Origin: Sphingomonas quercus | Lineage (GTDB): Bacteria; Pseudomonadota; Alphaproteobacteria; Sphingomonadales; Sphingomonadaceae | Direction of reading: 5' to 3' | Assembly: GCF_018863195.1 (NCBI RefSeq) | Contig: NZ_JAHKRT010000001.1 | Coordinates: forward strand, 186,001 to 250,000 | Length of the DNA: 64,000 nt | The notes under the pieces: generated by a model | The model's database searches: none | What the model saw: only the letters and a program-made list of their open reading frames with translations | Told to the model about the DNA's origin: nothing | Shown here: piece after piece, positions 51,369 through 60,821 of the stretch | Numbering within the stretch: position 1 is the first letter of the stretch | Layout: each line of letters starts with the position of its first letter | Program-made: the position numbers and the translations under genes

Positions 51369-52085
51369 ATGCGTCCCTCGGGCCGCGCGCCGGACCAGAT
51401 GCGCGTCATCACCATCCAGCCGAACTACACGGTGCATGCCGAAGGCTCGTGCCTGATCGGCTTCGGCGACACCAAGGTGCTGGTCACGGCCTCGATCGAG
51501 GAGAAGACGCCGCCATGGCTGCGCGGCAAGGGCCAGGGCTGGGTGACGGCGGAATATGGCATGTTGCCGCGCGCCACCCACACCCGCGGCAGCCGCGAGG
51601 CGGCCAAGGGCAAGCAATCCGGCCGCACCCAGGAAATCCAGCGGCTGATCGGCCGCTCGCTGCGCGCGGTGGTCGATCTGCCGGCGCTGGGCGAGCGGCA
51701 GATCACGCTCGATTGCGACGTCATCCAGGCGGACGGCGGCACGCGCACCGCGTCCATCTCGGGCGCGTGGGTGGCGCTGCGCCTCGCCGTCGACAGGCTC
51801 ATCGCCGACGGCAAGCTCACCGCCGATCCGATCCGCGAGAAGGTGGCGGCGATCTCCTGCGGCATCTATGAAGGGGCGCCGGTGCTCGATCTCGACTATA
51901 TCGAGGATTCCAATGCCCATGCGGATGCCAATTTCGTGCTGATCGGCGACGGCAAGATCGCCGAGGTGCAGGCCACGGCCGAAGGCGCCACCTATGACGA
52001 GGAGGCGCTGCTCCGCCTGCTCCGCCTGGCGCGCATCGGCTGCGCGGAGATTTTTGCCACACAGGACAAGGCGACCGGCCGGTGA
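51369..52085 (+). CDS. rph: Ribonuclease PH
   Basis: A 238-residue phosphorolytic 3'-5' exoribonuclease that trims tRNA precursors. Motifs: [33 protein letters not shown], the basic SRE stretch ([20 protein letters not shown]), [12 protein letters not shown] and [16 protein letters not shown]. The stop overlaps the rdgB start (GTGA). The order rph-rdgB-hemW is typical for alphaproteobacteria. Confidence 0.97.
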   Translation: MRPSGRAPDQMRVITIQPNYTVHAEGSCLIGFGDTKVLVTASIEEKTPPWLRGKGQGWVTAEYGMLPRATHTRGSREAAKGKQSGRTQEIQRLIGRSLRAVVDLPALGERQITLDCDVIQADGGTRTASISGAWVALRLAVDRLIADGKLTADPIREKVAAISCGIYEGAPVLDLDYIEDSNAHADANFVLIGDGKIAEVQATAEGATYDEEALLRLLRLARIGCAEIFATQDKATGR

Positions 52086-52687
52086 GCCACCGCAAGCTCA
52101 CCCCCGGCAAGCTGGTCATCGCCAGCCACAATCAGGGCAAGGTGCGCGAGATCCGCGAGCTGCTCGGCCCCTATGGCATCGAGCCGGTCTCGGCCGCCGA
52201 GCTGGACCTGCCCGAACCGGACGAGACCGGCACCACCTTCGCCGCCAATGCCGAGCTGAAGGCGCGCGCCGCCGCCGACCTTTCCGGGCTGCCCGCCCTT
52301 GCCGACGACAGCGGGCTGTGCGTCGAGGCGCTGGGTGGCGAGCCGGGCATCTTCTCGGCGCGCTGGGGCGGGCCGGAGAAGGATTTCGGCCTCGCGATGC
52401 GGCTGGTGAACGACAATCTCGCCAAGGTCGGGCCGGAGGCGAGCCGCGACGCGCATTTCGTCTGCGCGCTGTCGCTGTGCTGGCCGGACGGACATATCGA
52501 GACGTTCGAGGGCCGCGTCGACGGCACGCTCGTCTGGCCGCCGCGGGGCGACAAAGGCCATGGCTACGACCCGATGTTCGTGCCCGGCGAGGGCAAGCTG
52601 ACCTTCGCTGAGATGGACGACGCGACCAAGAACACCATCAGCCACCGCGCCGACGCGTTCAGGAAGCTCGTTGCCGCACTCCTCTGA
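52082..52687 (+). CDS. rdgB: Non-canonical purine NTP pyrophosphatase (Ham1/RdgB)
   Basis: A 201-residue nucleotide pyrophosphatase removing dITP, dXTP and similar from the pool. Motifs: [11 protein letters not shown] (substrate loop), [28 protein letters not shown] (metal Asp) and [10 protein letters not shown]. The GTG overlaps the rph stop by 4 bases. The end overlaps hemW by 17 bases. Confidence 0.97.
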   Translation: MSHRKLTPGKLVIASHNQGKVREIRELLGPYGIEPVSAAELDLPEPDETGTTFAANAELKARAAADLSGLPALADDSGLCVEALGGEPGIFSARWGGPEKDFGLAMRLVNDNLAKVGPEASRDAHFVCALSLCWPDGHIETFEGRVDGTLVWPPRGDKGHGYDPMFVPGEGKLTFAEMDDATKNTISHRADAFRKLVAALL

Positions 52688-53816
52688 TCCGCTGGCGCTT
52701 TACGTCCACTGGCCGTTCTGCGTCTCCAAATGCCCCTATTGCGACTTCAACAGTCATGTCCGCGCCTCGATCGACGAAGCGGCCTATGCCGACGCGCTGA
52801 TCGCCGACCTGCGGCATGAGGCGGCGCGGCTGCCGGGGCGGCGGCTCGGCTCGATCTTCTTCGGCGGCGGCACCCCCTCGCTGATGGCGCCGGCGACGGT
52901 GGCGCGGGTGATCGCGGAGGCCGGCCGCCACTGGGATTTCGCAGGCGACGTCGAGATCACGCTGGAGGCCAACCCGTCTTCGGTGGAGGCGGCGCGCTTC
53001 GCCGATCTGGCGGCAGCGGGCGTCAACCGGGTCAGCCTCGGCCTGCAGGCGCTGGACGATAGCGCCCTCGCCTTTCTCGGCCGCGCCCACAATGTCGCCG
53101 AAAGCCTCGCCGCGCTCGACACGGCGCAGCGCCATTTCGGGCGCGTCAGCGTCGACCTCATCTATGCCCGGCCGGACCAGAGCGAGGCGGCATGGGCGGC
53201 GGAGCTGGACCGCGCGCTCGCCTTCGGGACCGAGCATATCTCGCTCTATCAGCTGACCATTGAGCCCGGCACGCGCTTCGCGGCACTGGCCGACAAGGGC
53301 CAGCTGCCGGCGCTCGACGCCGACACGGCCGCGCACCTGTTCGAGACGACCCGCGCCACCACCGCGGCCGCCGGCGTGCCGGCTTATGAGATCAGCAATC
53401 ACGCCCGGCCCGGCGCGGAAAGCCGGCACAACCTGACTTATTGGCGCTACGGCAATTATGCCGGGATCGGGCCCGGCGCCCATGGTCGGCGCGGCGGCCT
53501 GGCCACGCTCCGGCGGAAGAAGCCGGAGAACTGGCTCGACGCCGTCCACCGCAACGGCCATGGCATGGAAAGCGAAACGGCCCTTGCCGACGAGGAACGC
53601 GCCGCCGAGGCGCTGCTGATGGGGCTGAGGCTGGACGAAGGCGTCGATCTCGGGCGCATCGCCGCGCTGACGGGGGTGGCCCGGCTCGTCGACGATGAGG
53701 CCGTCGCCCGCCTCTCGCGGCACGGCCTCCTCGCCCGCGACGGCCACCGGCTTCGCGTCACCGAGGCCGGGATGCTGGTCCTCGACCGGATCCTGTCAGA
53801 CGTCGTCGCGGTCTAA
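52671..53816 (+). CDS. hemW: HemW-type radical SAM haem chaperone
   Basis: A 381-residue radical SAM protein. Cluster ligands C17, C21 and C24 ([10 protein letters not shown]) lack the fourth cysteine of HemN, and the HN-x-x-YW motif (HNLTYW) is the HemW hallmark. HemW carries haem to target proteins rather than making it. The start is a TTG at 52671 inside rdgB. Many databases call this type HemN in error; the true hemN is at 39559. Confidence 0.95.
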   Translation: MPHSSDPLALYVHWPFCVSKCPYCDFNSHVRASIDEAAYADALIADLRHEAARLPGRRLGSIFFGGGTPSLMAPATVARVIAEAGRHWDFAGDVEITLEANPSSVEAARFADLAAAGVNRVSLGLQALDDSALAFLGRAHNVAESLAALDTAQRHFGRVSVDLIYARPDQSEAAWAAELDRALAFGTEHISLYQLTIEPGTRFAALADKGQLPALDADTAAHLFETTRATTAAAGVPAYEISNHARPGAESRHNLTYWRYGNYAGIGPGAHGRRGGLATLRRKKPENWLDAVHRNGHGMESETALADEERAAEALLMGLRLDEGVDLGRIAALTGVARLVDDEAVARLSRHGLLARDGHRLRVTEAGMLVLDRILSDVVAV

Positions 53817-53841
53817 GGACACATAGAGCCCGGCATTCGGG

Positions 53842-53866
53842 CCGGGAGCGGATGGGCCGCCCCCGG
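53842..53866. terminator. Hairpin between hemW and the ompA-like gene
   Basis: CCGGGAGCGG and CCGCCCCCGG pair (one G-A mismatch) around a 5-base loop, between two convergent genes. There is no T-run. Confidence 0.5.
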
Positions 53867-53879
53867 CTCCCTGTTCGGC

Positions 53880-54743
53880 TCAGAAGCCGTCGACGCTCTT
53901 GCTGACCAGGATATTCACCGCGACACGGCGATTCTGCGCCTTGCCCTCGGGCGTGTCGTTGCTGGCCAGCGGGTCCGCCTTGGCCATGCCGGTCGGGGTC
54001 AGCATGCGATAGGGCTTCCAGCCGCATGCCTGCTGGAGATAATTGATGACGCGCGACGCGCGCTTCTCGCTCAATTCCTGATTGAAATCGTCGCTGCCCG
54101 TTGAATCCGTGTAGCCGACAACCAGCATCAGGGCGTTTTCGGTCGATCCGGCCGAAGCTGCCGCGGCGCACAGATTGGCCTTGTCCTCTTCCGACAGGTT
54201 GGCCTTGCCGACGTCGAAATGGACGTTGGTCGTGCTCTTGATGTTATATTTGTCGATATCGGCCATTCGGCCGCGCAACGCCTCGGTGGCCGCGGTCTGT
54301 TCGTCGAAACGCTGCGCGGTGGCATTGCGGATCATCGTCGCGGTCTTGAGGTCGTTGTTGCGGAAAGTGACCTGGCTCGCGATCAGCGACGCGCCTGACG
54401 GATCATCGGCCGACTGCAAGGTCTTGACGGTGACCGGCAGGCCGTTGAGCAGCGCATCCGGGCCGAGCTTGTTGCGGCTGCCACCGAACAGGCCGCTGCC
54501 GGCCTTGATCCGGGTGTTGTCGTTGATGGCGATGATCGTGGTGGCGCCGTCCGCCCCCGTCACCTTCATCTTGTCGGCATTGCGCGCTGAAATTACGCCC
54601 TTGATCTCGGGGCCGGCCGGCAATGGCGTGCCATTGACGACGACCTGATCCGACTGCGGCTGTGCATGCAGCGCCGCCGAAGCCGGCAGGGCGAGCATGG
54701 CAACCAGGAACTGAACTTCAGGCTTTTTGGAAATTATACGCAT
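53880..54743 (-). CDS. OmpA-family protein
   Basis: A 287-residue exported protein with a signal peptide (VAMLALPASAALHA). The N-terminal half (about 35-130) is a beta-rich region, GTPLPAGPEIKGVISARNAD to NDNTRIKAG. The C-terminal OmpA/MotB peptidoglycan-binding domain (about 170-285) shows VVGYTDSTGSDDFNQELSEK with the conserved D, and RVINYL-like and NRRVAVNI with the conserved R. ATG 54743 has AGGAG at 8 bases; upstream starts are weaker. It anchors the outer membrane to the cell wall or acts in signalling. Confidence 0.92.
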   Translation of the reverse strand: MRIISKKPEVQFLVAMLALPASAALHAQPQSDQVVVNGTPLPAGPEIKGVISARNADKMKVTGADGATTIIAINDNTRIKAGSGLFGGSRNKLGPDALLNGLPVTVKTLQSADDPSGASLIASQVTFRNNDLKTATMIRNATAQRFDEQTAATEALRGRMADIDKYNIKSTTNVHFDVGKANLSEEDKANLCAAAASAGSTENALMLVVGYTDSTGSDDFNQELSEKRASRVINYLQQACGWKPYRMLTPTGMAKADPLASNDTPEGKAQNRRVAVNILVSKSVDGF

Positions 54744-55037
54744 CTTTGCGGCTCCTTTAGCCATCTCCGTCCGGCCTTGGGTGTTCAAATCTATCTTTCT
54801 ATGACATGAACACTGGCCTCAGCCGAGTGGCCAGCCGACAAATCGAGCCAGACGCGCGACGAACCGATGAAGTCGTGGATGTCGAATGCATCGCGGGAAC
54901 AAACGACGCAACCGTTGATTAGTCAGCGCTGGTTACGGGGAAACTATTGGCTAGGCCGCGACAGCACCCCTGAGCCGAGTACCTTGCGGCAACGGCCAAT
55001 TTCCCCGGATTCTGGCGGCCGTTACTTGCCCGTACCT

Positions 55038-55583
55038 CTAGGGTAGGCCGATGAACCGCCGTCGCTGCTGCTCCAGCTCCTGCCCCGCAAGGGTCGGCCG
55101 CGCGCTCGCCGCCTGGCCGCGACGCAGCCGCTCGCGGTCCCGCTCGCCGGGCTCGACGCGACGCACACGGACCGCGGCGCGCCCCTTCGCGCGGATGCCG
55201 AGCAGTTCTGCCGCGCCGCGCGAAAGGTCGATCAGGCGATCAGGCGCGAACGGCCCGCGATCGTTGATGCGGACCAGGATGGTGCGGCCGGTGTCCAGCG
55301 CCGTGACCTCGACATAGGTCGGCAGCGGCAGGGTGGTGTGCGCCGCGGTGATCGCCCCGGGCCGGAACTTCTCGCCGCGGGCGGTACGGTTGCCGGATTC
55401 ACTGCCGTACCAGCTCGCATAGCCGACCTCGTCGAAGCCGGGGGCAGCGGCGGGCGTATAAGTGAGCCCACGTACCGCATAGGGCCGGCCGATCTGGACG
55501 GGCACGTCCGAGACCGGGCGGTAGCTCGCACACGCCGCCAGCGCGAACGCCGGCAGCGCGAGGCCGAGGAGGCGGCCGATCAA
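55038..55583 (-). CDS. rlpA: RlpA-family septal lipoprotein
   Basis: A 181-residue lipoprotein: lipobox LAAC (C18), followed by the double-psi beta barrel (about 50-145): GYASWYGSESGNRTARGEKF, TAAHTTLPLPTYVEVT, VRINDRGPF. RlpA-type lytic transglycosylases cleave denuded glycan at the septum; the catalytic D of NDRGPF is kept. There is no SPOR domain; the tail is Arg-rich. TTG start overlaps the stop of the upstream gene (TTGA). Confidence 0.9.
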   Translation of the reverse strand: MIGRLLGLALPAFALAACASYRPVSDVPVQIGRPYAVRGLTYTPAAAPGFDEVGYASWYGSESGNRTARGEKFRPGAITAAHTTLPLPTYVEVTALDTGRTILVRINDRGPFAPDRLIDLSRGAAELLGIRAKGRAAVRVRRVEPGERDRERLRRGQAASARPTLAGQELEQQRRRFIGLP

Positions 55584-56773
55584 TTCCCGGTGAAGCTGCG
55601 CGGCGCCGGCGAGATGGTGGTCAAGCCGCCCGGCCCGATCTGCTTCACTTCCAGCGCCCGCTCGGCGATACCGTTGCCGCCGAAGCGGAAGGCCCCGTCG
55701 ACGCCGGCAAAGCCGTCCGCATCGCGCAGCGCCGCCTGCGGAAACGGCGCGCCGACCTTCCAGTTGGCGGCGATGCGCATCGTCAGCAGCACCGAGTCAT
55801 AGCCCAGGCTGGACAGGCGATAGGGGCCGCGTCCGAAACGGGCGCGATATTTGGCCGCGAACTGATTGTAGAGCCCGTCCGAGACGCTGGCGAACCACGA
55901 TCCGGCCATCACCGGATCGCGCGACAAGGCCGGGTCGGTATTCCACAATTCGGTGCCGAGGATGCGCGCCTGCGCACCACCCCCGCGCCGCGCCAGCGGC
56001 ACCGCCTGCAGCACGATGCGTCCGCTGTCGGCGATCAGCAGGGCGTCATAGCCACCCGCCGCCTGCAACTTGGCGACCGCCGCGTTCAGCGAGGCCGGGG
56101 TGCGATCATAATCGGCCATTGCCACGACATTGCCTTTCGCGTCCTCCACGGCGCGGAGGAACGCATTCGAGGCGCGACGGCCATAGACCCCCTTCGGCAT
56201 CAGCCCGGCGAAGCGGCGCAAGCCCCGCGAGGCGGCATAATCGACGACCCGGTCGATCGCGCCGCCGGGCGTAAAGCCGAGCAGATAGACGCCGCTCGCC
56301 GCCGCCGACGAATCATTGGAGAAGGCGATCAGCGGCACATGCGCCGCCACCGCCACCGGCGTCGCCACCCGCACATCCTCGCCGAGCAGCGGCCCGAGGA
56401 ACAGCTGGTTACCCTCGGCGAGCGCCCGCCTGGCAGCCGCCGCCGCGCCGCCGGCGCCGGCCGTGTCATAGGTGGTGATGCGCAGCGACTTGTCGTTGGC
56501 GTCGAGCAAGGCGAGATTCGCGGCGTTGGCGATCGACTGGCCGACCCCCGCGTTGCTGCCGGTCATCGGCACCAGCAGCGCGACGCGATGCCGCTCGACG
56601 TCCGTCGGCAGCGGGCCGACCGGGGCTGTCTGCACCGGCGGCGGCGGCGCGGCGGGAGGCGGCGCCGGCCGCTCGCGCGGGGCGACGCAGGCCGCGACGG
56701 CAAGCGTCAACGCCAGCCCGGCCGCTCGCAGGAAACTGCGGCGCGGTTGCCGCACGGGGGGACGCTCTGCCAT
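55580..56773 (-). CDS. LpoA-like penicillin-binding-protein activator lipoprotein
   Basis: A 397-residue periplasmic-binding-fold protein. The N-terminus is a Tat/Sec-like RRSFLRAAGLALTLAVAAC with a lipobox cysteine, then a Pro-rich linker and the type I periplasmic fold (about 60-390): HRVALLVPMTGSNAGVGQSI, ITTYDTAGAGGAAAAARRAL. Such proteins are annotated as PBP activators (LpoA) or branched-chain amino-acid-binding homologues. The order with rsmI and yraN on the opposite strand is conserved. The stop overlaps rlpA's TTG start. Confidence 0.88.
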   Translation of the reverse strand: MAERPPVRQPRRSFLRAAGLALTLAVAACVAPRERPAPPPAAPPPPVQTAPVGPLPTDVERHRVALLVPMTGSNAGVGQSIANAANLALLDANDKSLRITTYDTAGAGGAAAAARRALAEGNQLFLGPLLGEDVRVATPVAVAAHVPLIAFSNDSSAAASGVYLLGFTPGGAIDRVVDYAASRGLRRFAGLMPKGVYGRRASNAFLRAVEDAKGNVVAMADYDRTPASLNAAVAKLQAAGGYDALLIADSGRIVLQAVPLARRGGGAQARILGTELWNTDPALSRDPVMAGSWFASVSDGLYNQFAAKYRARFGRGPYRLSSLGYDSVLLTMRIAANWKVGAPFPQAALRDADGFAGVDGAFRFGGNGIAERALEVKQIGPGGLTTISPAPRSFTGN

Positions 56774-56785
56774 GTACACAACCTT

Positions 56786-57616
56786 ATGCAGGAATCTCTC
56801 CCGGCAGGGCTCTACATCGTCGCCACCCCAATCGGCAACTTGGGCGACCTCTCACCGCGCGCCGCGGAGGTGCTGGCGCGCGCCGACCTGATCGCGGTCG
56901 AGGATTCGCGGGTCACGGCCAAGCTCCTCCAGCGCATCGGCACCAAGCGGCCGATGTTGCCCTATCACGATCACAATGCCGATCGCGTCCGCCCCGGCCT
57001 GATCGAACGAATGGCCCGCGAATCGGTGGCCCTCGTGTCGGATGCCGGCACGCCGTTGATCTCCGACCCGGGCTACAAGCTGGTGCGCGACGCGCGGGCG
57101 GCGGGCGTGACGGTGACGACGATCCCCGGGCCGTGTGCCGCCGTGGCGGCGCTGACGCTGGCCGGGCTGCCGACGGATCGCTTCCTGTTCATGGGCTTCC
57201 TGCCCTCCAGGCAGAAGGCGCGGGCCGACATCGTCGCCGAGGTCGCCGGCGTCCGCGCCACGCTGATCTTCTACGAAAGCGGGCCACGGCTCGGCGCGAC
57301 GCTGGCGGCGCTGGCCGAGGGACTGGGCGACCGCGAGGCGGCGGTGGCGCGCGAAATCTCGAAGACCTTCGAGGAATGCGTCACCGAGCGGCTGTCCGCG
57401 CTCGCCGCGCGCTATGCCGAGGCGCCGCCCAAGGGCGAGATCGTCATCGTCGTCGCCCCGCCCGGCGAGGAAGCGAGCGTCGCGATCGACGCCGATGCGG
57501 CGCTGGCCGAAGCGCTGACCCGCCTTTCGCCTGCTCAGGCCGCGCACGAGGTGGCCAGGGCCACCGGCCTCGCCAAGCGCGATCTCTACGCCCGCGCGCT
57601 GGCGATGAAGGCGTGA
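56786..57616 (+). CDS. rsmI: 16S rRNA 2'-O-ribose C1402 methyltransferase
   Basis: A 276-residue SAM-dependent tetrapyrrole-methylase fold protein. Motifs: GLYIVATPIGNLGDLSPRA, IAVEDSRVTAKLL, ALVSDAGTPLISDPG, IPGPCAAVAALTLAGLP and FMGFLPSR, all diagnostic of RsmI. It modifies C1402 in the ribosomal decoding centre. The start lies 12 bases from the divergent lpoA-like start. It is followed by yraN. Confidence 0.97.
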   Translation: MQESLPAGLYIVATPIGNLGDLSPRAAEVLARADLIAVEDSRVTAKLLQRIGTKRPMLPYHDHNADRVRPGLIERMARESVALVSDAGTPLISDPGYKLVRDARAAGVTVTTIPGPCAAVAALTLAGLPTDRFLFMGFLPSRQKARADIVAEVAGVRATLIFYESGPRLGATLAALAEGLGDREAAVAREISKTFEECVTERLSALAARYAEAPPKGEIVIVVAPPGEEASVAIDADAALAEALTRLSPAQAAHEVARATGLAKRDLYARALAMKA

Positions 57617-57626
57617 GGGAGAAGGC

Positions 57627-57980
57627 GTGAGGGACAGGCGCGCCGCCGAGGCGCAGGGCCGCGCCGCCGAGGATGCCGCCGCCGCCTTTCTCGAACGCCG
57701 GGGCTGGCGCGTGGTGGCGCGGCGGGTCCGCACCGCCGCCGGCGAGGTGGACCTGATCGCGCGGCGCCCGGGCCTTACCGCCTTCGTCGAGGTGAAGGCG
57801 CGAGCCACCACTGCCGCGCTCGACCTTGCGCTCGACGAACGGCGGCTGGCGCGCGTCGCCGCTGCCGCCGAGGCGCTGGCGTCGCGCTATGCCGGCCCCG
57901 GCGACGATCTGCGCATCGACGCCATCCTGATCGCGCCGGGCGTGCCGCCGCGCCATCTCGAGAATGTCTGGCTGGGCTGA
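57627..57980 (+). CDS. YraN/UPF0102 endonuclease-like protein
   Basis: A 117-residue UPF0102 protein. The nuclease-like core shows RRVRTAAGEVDLIARR and AFVEVKARATTA (E-VDL, E-V-K), and the RL-x-x-AAAE helix follows. It has a PD-(D/E)XK-like fold; its function is unproven. GTG start 10 bases past rsmI, so they are one operon. Confidence 0.93.
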   Translation: MRDRRAAEAQGRAAEDAAAAFLERRGWRVVARRVRTAAGEVDLIARRPGLTAFVEVKARATTAALDLALDERRLARVAAAAEALASRYAGPGDDLRIDAILIAPGVPPRHLENVWLG

Positions 57981-57984
57981 GACC

Positions 57985-58014
57985 GGTCGGCGTAGCCCGC
58001 ACGCGGGCCGGACC
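57985..58014. terminator. Hairpin after yraN
   Basis: GCCCGC-AC-GCGGGC forms the tip of a longer interrupted stem (GGTC..GACC). It lies 4 bases after the yraN stop. No T-run is seen. Confidence 0.5.
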
Positions 58015-58015
58015 G

Positions 58016-58162
58016 CTAGCGTTTCCGCCGCACGAGACGCCAGCATCCCCACAGCGCCGCTCCGCCGATCAGCAGCCAGCCGCCGACGGACAGCACGGCG
58101 CCGAGCAGCGCCGAGAGCATCAGCATCACGAACTCGGTGATGGCGAGGGTGACGTGGATCAT
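58016..58162 (-). CDS. Small membrane protein
   Basis: A 48-residue protein: two hydrophobic segments (about 5-25 and 26-42), ending in the basic RLVRRKR. It lies just upstream of and divergent from gshB and is followed by the yraN hairpin. No strong ribosome site is seen. It could be real but the evidence is thin. Confidence 0.5.
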   Translation of the reverse strand: MIHVTLAITEFVMLMLSALLGAVLSVGGWLLIGGAALWGCWRLVRRKR

Positions 58163-58210
58163 CTCGAGGCCATATAGGCGCGACAACACCTGATCAGGAA
58201 GGAATCCGAC

Positions 58211-59158
58211 ATGTCGCTGCGCGTCGCCGTCCAGATGGACCCGCTGGAGACGATCAACATCGCCGGCGATTCGAGCTTCGCCATCATGCTTGCCGCCCAG
58301 GCGCGCGGGCATCGACTGTGGCATTATGAGGCCGGCGACCTTTCCTATCGCGACGGGCGGGTGACCGCACCGGCGCGGCCGGTGACGGTGCAGCGCATCG
58401 CCGGGGACCATCATCGCTTCGGGGACCCGGAGGTGCTGGACCTCGCCGAGGATGTCGACGTGGTGCTGATGCGGCAGGATCCGCCCTTCGACCTCGCCTA
58501 TATCACCGCCACCCACCTGCTGGAGCGCGTCCAGCACCGGACGCTCGTCGTCAACGATCCGGCCGCGGTGCGCAACGCCCCGGAAAAGCTGTTCGTGCTC
58601 GATTATGCGCGCTTCATGCCGCCGACGCTGGTCACCCGGCGGCTCGACGATGTGCGCGCCTTCCATGCCGAGCATGGCGAGGTGGTGGTGAAGCCGCTTT
58701 ACGGAAATGCCGGCTCGGCGGTGTTCCATGTCGGGCGCAAGGACGCCAATCTCGCCGCGCTCACCGAGCTGTTCGGCCAGGTGTGGCGAGAGCCGTTCAT
58801 GGTCCAGGCGTTCCTGCCGGACGTGTCGAAGGGCGACAAGCGCATCGTGCTCGTCGACGGCAAGGTCGCCGGGGCGATCAACCGGCTGCCCAAGGATGGC
58901 GAAATCCGCTCGAACCTCGCTGCCGGAGGACGCGCCGACGCCACGGAACTGACCGCCCGCGAGATCGAGATTTGCGAGGCGCTTGGCCCGGAACTGGCGC
59001 GGCGCGGGCTGGTGTTCGTCGGCATCGACGTAATCGCCGGCCATCTCACCGAGATCAACGTCACCTCTCCCACCGGCATCGTCGCCATCGACCGCTTCAA
59101 CGGCACGGACACCCCTGCCCTGATCTGGGAGGCGATCGAGGCCCGGCTGCGTGGGTGA
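58211..59158 (+). CDS. gshB: Glutathione synthetase
   Basis: A 315-residue ATP-grasp ligase joining glycine to gamma-glutamylcysteine. Motifs: VQMDPLETINIAGDSSFAIM, MRQDPPFDLAYITATHLLE, NDPAAVRNAPEKLFV, VVVKPLYGNAGSAVF, and FVGIDVIAGHLTEINVTSPTG. It follows an AAGGAA ribosome site. Confidence 0.97.
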   Translation: MSLRVAVQMDPLETINIAGDSSFAIMLAAQARGHRLWHYEAGDLSYRDGRVTAPARPVTVQRIAGDHHRFGDPEVLDLAEDVDVVLMRQDPPFDLAYITATHLLERVQHRTLVVNDPAAVRNAPEKLFVLDYARFMPPTLVTRRLDDVRAFHAEHGEVVVKPLYGNAGSAVFHVGRKDANLAALTELFGQVWREPFMVQAFLPDVSKGDKRIVLVDGKVAGAINRLPKDGEIRSNLAAGGRADATELTAREIEICEALGPELARRGLVFVGIDVIAGHLTEINVTSPTGIVAIDRFNGTDTPALIWEAIEARLRG

Positions 59159-59329
59159 GCCGCGCGACCCGTCCCGCGCCGATCGTCATGCGGAACGCGG
59201 GTCGGCATCCACGCCGTCACCGCCGCCGGACTCCGTGGTGGACCGGCCCTCTGGACCGCATCCGGGGCAGGCCCTGAAACAGGGGTTGGACGGGGCATCC
59301 GCGCATGCCCGGGTGGCGGCCCGCCGGCG

Positions 59330-59920
59330 ATGACCGAATGGGTCAACGGACTGGTCGACCAGCTCGGCTATGGCGGCATTCTGTTCCTGATGTTCCTCGA
59401 AACGATCTTTCCGCCCATTCCGTCGGAAGTGATCATGCCGCTGGCCGGAGTCGCGGCGGCGCGGGGCGATCTCAGCCTCGCAGGCGTCATCGCTGCCGGC
59501 ACTGCCGGCGCGATGGCCGGCAACACGGTCTGGTATTATGTCGCGCGCTGGCTGGGGCTGGCGCGATTCCGGCCGCTCGTCATACGCTACGGCCGCATCT
59601 TTACCCTCACCGTGGAGGAGCTGGACCGGGTGGATGCCATGTTCGGGCGGCGCGGCCACTGGTTCGTGTGCATCGGCCGGGTGACGCCCAACCTTCGCTC
59701 GCTGGTGTCGGTGCCGGCGGGGCTGTTCGGCATGCGGCTGGTGCCGTTCCTGATTTTCTCGACGATCGGCACCGCCTGCTGGACGGGGGCGCTGGCGGCG
59801 GCCGGCTATGTTCTGCGCGCGCGCTATGCAGGGATCGAGACGGTGCTCGGCCCGGCCTCGCTGGCGGTCATGCTGCTGCTCGCCGGGCTCTATGTGGTGC
59901 GGCTCATCCGCCGGCTCTAG
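59330..59920 (+). CDS. DedA-family membrane protein
   Basis: A 196-residue DedA protein (SNARE-associated Golgi family), with four or five membrane helices. Family motif: FLETIFPPIPSEVIMPLAG, and the FxGR-x-xP-x-x-R-like CIGRVTPNLRSLVSVPAG, the conserved arginines used in phospholipid transport. DedA homologues recycle carrier lipids. The end overlaps xerC by 17 bases, tail to tail. Confidence 0.93.
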   Translation: MTEWVNGLVDQLGYGGILFLMFLETIFPPIPSEVIMPLAGVAAARGDLSLAGVIAAGTAGAMAGNTVWYYVARWLGLARFRPLVIRYGRIFTLTVEELDRVDAMFGRRGHWFVCIGRVTPNLRSLVSVPAGLFGMRLVPFLIFSTIGTACWTGALAAAGYVLRARYAGIETVLGPASLAVMLLLAGLYVVRLIRRL

Positions 59921-60821
59921 GGTGGGCGTGGCGATAGACGTCGAGCAGATGCGCGGCATCCACTGCCGTATAGACCTGGGTCGAGCTAAGGCTGGCGTGG
60001 CCGAGCAGTTCCTGTAGCGAGCGCAGGTCGGCGCCGCGCGCCAGCAGGTGCGTCGCGAAGCTGTGGCGCAGCGCATGCGGCGTGGTGCGCCCGGACAGTC
60101 CGAGGCGCGTCCGCGCGCCCTGCACCGCGCGGCGCACCAGCTCGGCCCTGAGCGGCCCGCCCTTGGCGCCACGGAACAGCGCTTCGCCCCGCCCCATCGG
60201 CCATGGGCAGAGCCGCACATAATCCTCGATCGCGGCGCGCACCCGCGGCAGCAGCGGCACGACGCGCGTCTTGCCGCCCTTGCCGTGGACGAGCAGCGTG
60301 TCGCCGAGCGGAAGCGCGGCGCCGGTCAGCCCCATCGCCTCGCCGACGCGCAGGCCCGAGCCATAGAGAAGCAGCAGCACCGCCATGTCCCGCGCCGCGA
60401 GCCATGGCAGGGCGGCGACGGTGGCGGCATCCTCGGCGATATCGAGCGCGTCGGCCGGCGCCACCGGGCGGGGAACGCCGCGCTTGACGCGCGGGCCCTT
60501 GACCCGCGGTTGCGCCACGCCGGCGAAGAGGAGGAAACCGCGCACCGCCGACAATTCGCGCGCCGTGGAATTATTGCCCAGCCCCTCCTGCCGGCGATAG
60601 GCGAGATAGGCGCGCATCTCCGCCACGCCGGTGCGCGCGAGCAGCGCCTGGTCGACCGGGGCGGCGTGATGGCGGCCAAGAAAGGCGATCAGCCGGTGCG
60701 CGGTGGCGACATAGGCGCGCACGGTATGCGCCGAGCGCAGCCGCCCGCTTTCCAGATGGCGCGCCCAATCCGCCGCGATCTGTCGCGCCGGATGATCATC
60801 CAGTGTCAGGGGAGCAGCCAC
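59904..60821 (-). CDS. xerC: Tyrosine recombinase XerC
   Basis: A 305-residue tyrosine recombinase that resolves chromosome dimers at dif. The N-terminal SAM-like core-binding domain (15-105) precedes the catalytic domain, with R158 (GSGLRVGE), K184 (GKGGKTR), H249 and R252 (HALRHSFATH), H275 (LLGHASLS) and the nucleophile Y284 (TQVYTAVD). GTG 60821 lies within the end of the DUF484 gene, which precedes it; the DUF484-xerC order is widespread. Confidence 0.95.
   Translation of the reverse strand: MAAPLTLDDHPARQIAADWARHLESGRLRSAHTVRAYVATAHRLIAFLGRHHAAPVDQALLARTGVAEMRAYLAYRRQEGLGNNSTARELSAVRGFLLFAGVAQPRVKGPRVKRGVPRPVAPADALDIAEDAATVAALPWLAARDMAVLLLLYGSGLRVGEAMGLTGAALPLGDTLLVHGKGGKTRVVPLLPRVRAAIEDYVRLCPWPMGRGEALFRGAKGGPLRAELVRRAVQGARTRLGLSGRTTPHALRHSFATHLLARGADLRSLQELLGHASLSSTQVYTAVDAAHLLDVYRHAHPRAGG

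Noticed and set aside
52671-53816. A second hemN
   Set aside because: It lacks the fourth cysteine in the cluster motif and has the HN-x-x-YW motif, so it is HemW.
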